NCBI RefSeq assembly: GCF_013093415.1
Contig: NZ_JABFBC010000001.1
Coordinates: forward strand, 1,054,001 to 1,118,000
Reading direction: 5' to 3'
Source: Halovulum dunhuangense
GTDB lineage: Bacteria > Pseudomonadota > Alphaproteobacteria > Rhodobacterales > Rhodobacteraceae
Length of the DNA: 64,000 nt
The stretch's first letter is position 1. The number at the start of each line of letters is the position of its first letter. Positions 63,022 through 64,000 of this stretch are shown here, piece after piece. The position numbers were made by a program, and so were the translations under genes. The notes beneath the pieces were generated by a model that worked only from the letters and a program-made list of their open reading frames with translations, was not told where the DNA came from and did not search any database.

Positions 63022-63816
63022 CTATGCCAGCCCCAGTTCGGTATCCGATGCGATGCGGTCGTACTTGTCCCGGGGCGGCATCGGGCGGTTCCGCCAGTCC
63101 GGCTCGAAGGCAAAGCTCGATACCTGCCGCCCCTCGGGCAGGGCGCCGTTCCCCGAACCCACGGCGTAGTCGTAGTACAGCTTCACGATCTGCTCGAAAC
63201 CGACCTGCTGCGCCGCCGGGTGTTCCAGACAGGCGTCGCGCCACCGCCGGACGCGGGCGTAGTCGGGCGTCTCGGGCAGCGTGAAACCCTCGTAGTAGTC
63301 GAGAAACCAGAACCGCATCATCAGCGAGGTATAGACCAGCTCGGCCATCCCGTAGCTGTCGAACAGGAACAGCCCGCCGGGATTGCGGTCTTCCAGGAAG
63401 TCGTTCAGCCAGCGGTATTCCGACAGCAGCGCGTCGCGCAGGCCGTCTGTGCGGGCGCGGTCGCGGTTCATCACCATGCGGTAGCCGGCCACGCCGAACG
63501 GCCCCTCGCGGGTGATCATCAACCGCTCGACCGCACGCTCGTAGGGATCGGTCCGCGCAATCGGCGGGCTCGGGAAAAGCGCCTCGATATATTCAAGAAT
63601 GACGATGCTTTCCTTCAGGATGCCGCCCGCGGGCGTCTCCAGCACCGGCAGCGCCGTCGTGCCCCGGGTCTTTTCCAGCAGCCAGTCCGGGCGCGGCACC
63701 GTGATGTCTATGACCCGGAACTCCACCGCGTCGCGCAGGCCCTTCAGTTCCAGCAGGATCTCGATGCGCTGCGAAAACGGGCAGACGGGGATGTGATAGA
63801 TGATCGGACGGGTCAC
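63022..63816 (-). CDS. Glutathione S-transferase-like protein
   Basis: This 264-residue protein starts at GTG 63816 behind AAAGGAG; an upstream in-frame GTG at 63837 has no ribosome site. The thioredoxin-like N-terminal domain has YHIPVCPFSQRIEILLELKG with CPFS in the active-site position, LPVLETPAGGILKESIVILEYIEALFP follows, and an all-helical C-terminal domain ends near residue 210. The remaining ~50 residues are an unusual tail. A glutathione-binding Ser or Cys is likely but its substrate is unknown. Confidence 0.8.
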   Translation of the reverse strand: MTRPIIYHIPVCPFSQRIEILLELKGLRDAVEFRVIDITVPRPDWLLEKTRGTTALPVLETPAGGILKESIVILEYIEALFPSPPIARTDPYERAVERLMITREGPFGVAGYRMVMNRDRARTDGLRDALLSEYRWLNDFLEDRNPGGLFLFDSYGMAELVYTSLMMRFWFLDYYEGFTLPETPDYARVRRWRDACLEHPAAQQVGFEQIVKLYYDYAVGSGNGALPEGRQVSSFAFEPDWRNRPMPPRDKYDRIASDTELGLA

Positions 63817-63904
63817 GATGCTCTCCTTTCTGCCCACACCTAACGAGATGCACGCAACGGGGAAAGGGCTTTACGGCTCGCGCCTGCGGACTAGCTCCGC
63901 GCCC

Positions 63905-64000
63905 ATGAAGATCACACCCGACCCCAATCTCCGCATCCTTCTGATCGGTGCCTCCGGCGGCATCGGCGCAGCTATGGCGGACGCCTTGCAGGGCACGCGC
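63905..64000 (+). CDS. Short-chain dehydrogenase, N-terminal part
   Basis: A frame starting at ATG 63905 reaches the right edge with 32 residues. It carries the Rossmann opening ILLIGASGGIGAAMADAL, typical of short-chain dehydrogenases. Only this part is visible, so the reaction cannot be assigned. It is divergent from the glutathione-S-transferase-like gene. Confidence 0.75.
   Translation, partial: MKITPDPNLRILLIGASGGIGAAMADALQGTR

Overview
The window is high-GC alphaproteobacterial chromosome, most like a marine Rhodobacteraceae (Roseobacter-group) strain. The reasons are the polyamine, opine and peptide importers, the small protein at 9.8 kb that resembles a family I associate with Rhodobacteraceae, the KpsE/KpsT capsule genes, and the mreBCD-mrdA-rodA and leuA backbone. 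Genes are densely packed and often overlap by ATGA or GTGA.

Layout. 1-7.9 kb: a plus-strand polyamine uptake and catabolism operon (PotF end, PotG, PotH, PotI, agmatinase-like enzyme, PuuA-like ligase, PuuB-like oxidase, alpha/beta hydrolase). 7.9-9.5 kb: two tandem sulfotransferase-like genes. 9.8-17.4 kb: a small conserved protein, an L-threonate-dehydrogenase-like enzyme, pyrE, a hydroxypyruvate/oxo-tetronate isomerase-like gene, a BigR/SqrR-type repressor, ribokinase, a second-type FtsH protease, an HpcH-type aldolase and aroQ. 17.5-30.8 kb: a self-contained sigma-54 unit. It has its own RpoN paralogue, its own receiver-less activator, a peptide/opine-type ABC importer, a C45-type amidohydrolase, and a catabolic cassette (AtuA-like, DUF4387-like, acyl-CoA dehydrogenase, CoA transferase). 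Both blocks are preceded by near-consensus -24/-12 promoters and GC-rich palindromes.

31.6-49.7 kb is a genomic island. An 18-bp copy of the tRNA-Gln 3' end (31601-31618) matches the end of the intact tRNA-Gln gene (49692-49709), and a tyrosine integrase gene starts next to the tRNA. The integrase has been cut by an IS1595-type element. The island contains IS1380 debris, three 157-bp tandem repeats, decayed toxin-antitoxin genes, a truncated helicase-nuclease-BRCT protein, and an intact AI-2 cassette. That cassette consists of LsrK kinase and LsrR repressor, diverging from a permease, a LuxP-like AI-2 binding protein, an ATPase, an RbsD-family protein and LsrG. It appears to join a LuxP-type receptor to an Lsr-type uptake and degradation circuit.

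49.8-64 kb returns to backbone: kdsA with capsule export genes kpsE and kpsT, a uracil-DNA-glycosylase-family protein, an SseB-like protein, a GhrA-like reductase, the rod-shape operon mreB-mreC-mreD-mrdA-rodA, leuA with a leucine-rich leader peptide, a glutathione-S-transferase-like protein, and the start of a short-chain dehydrogenase. All family assignments are from reading translated sequence; no database search was run.
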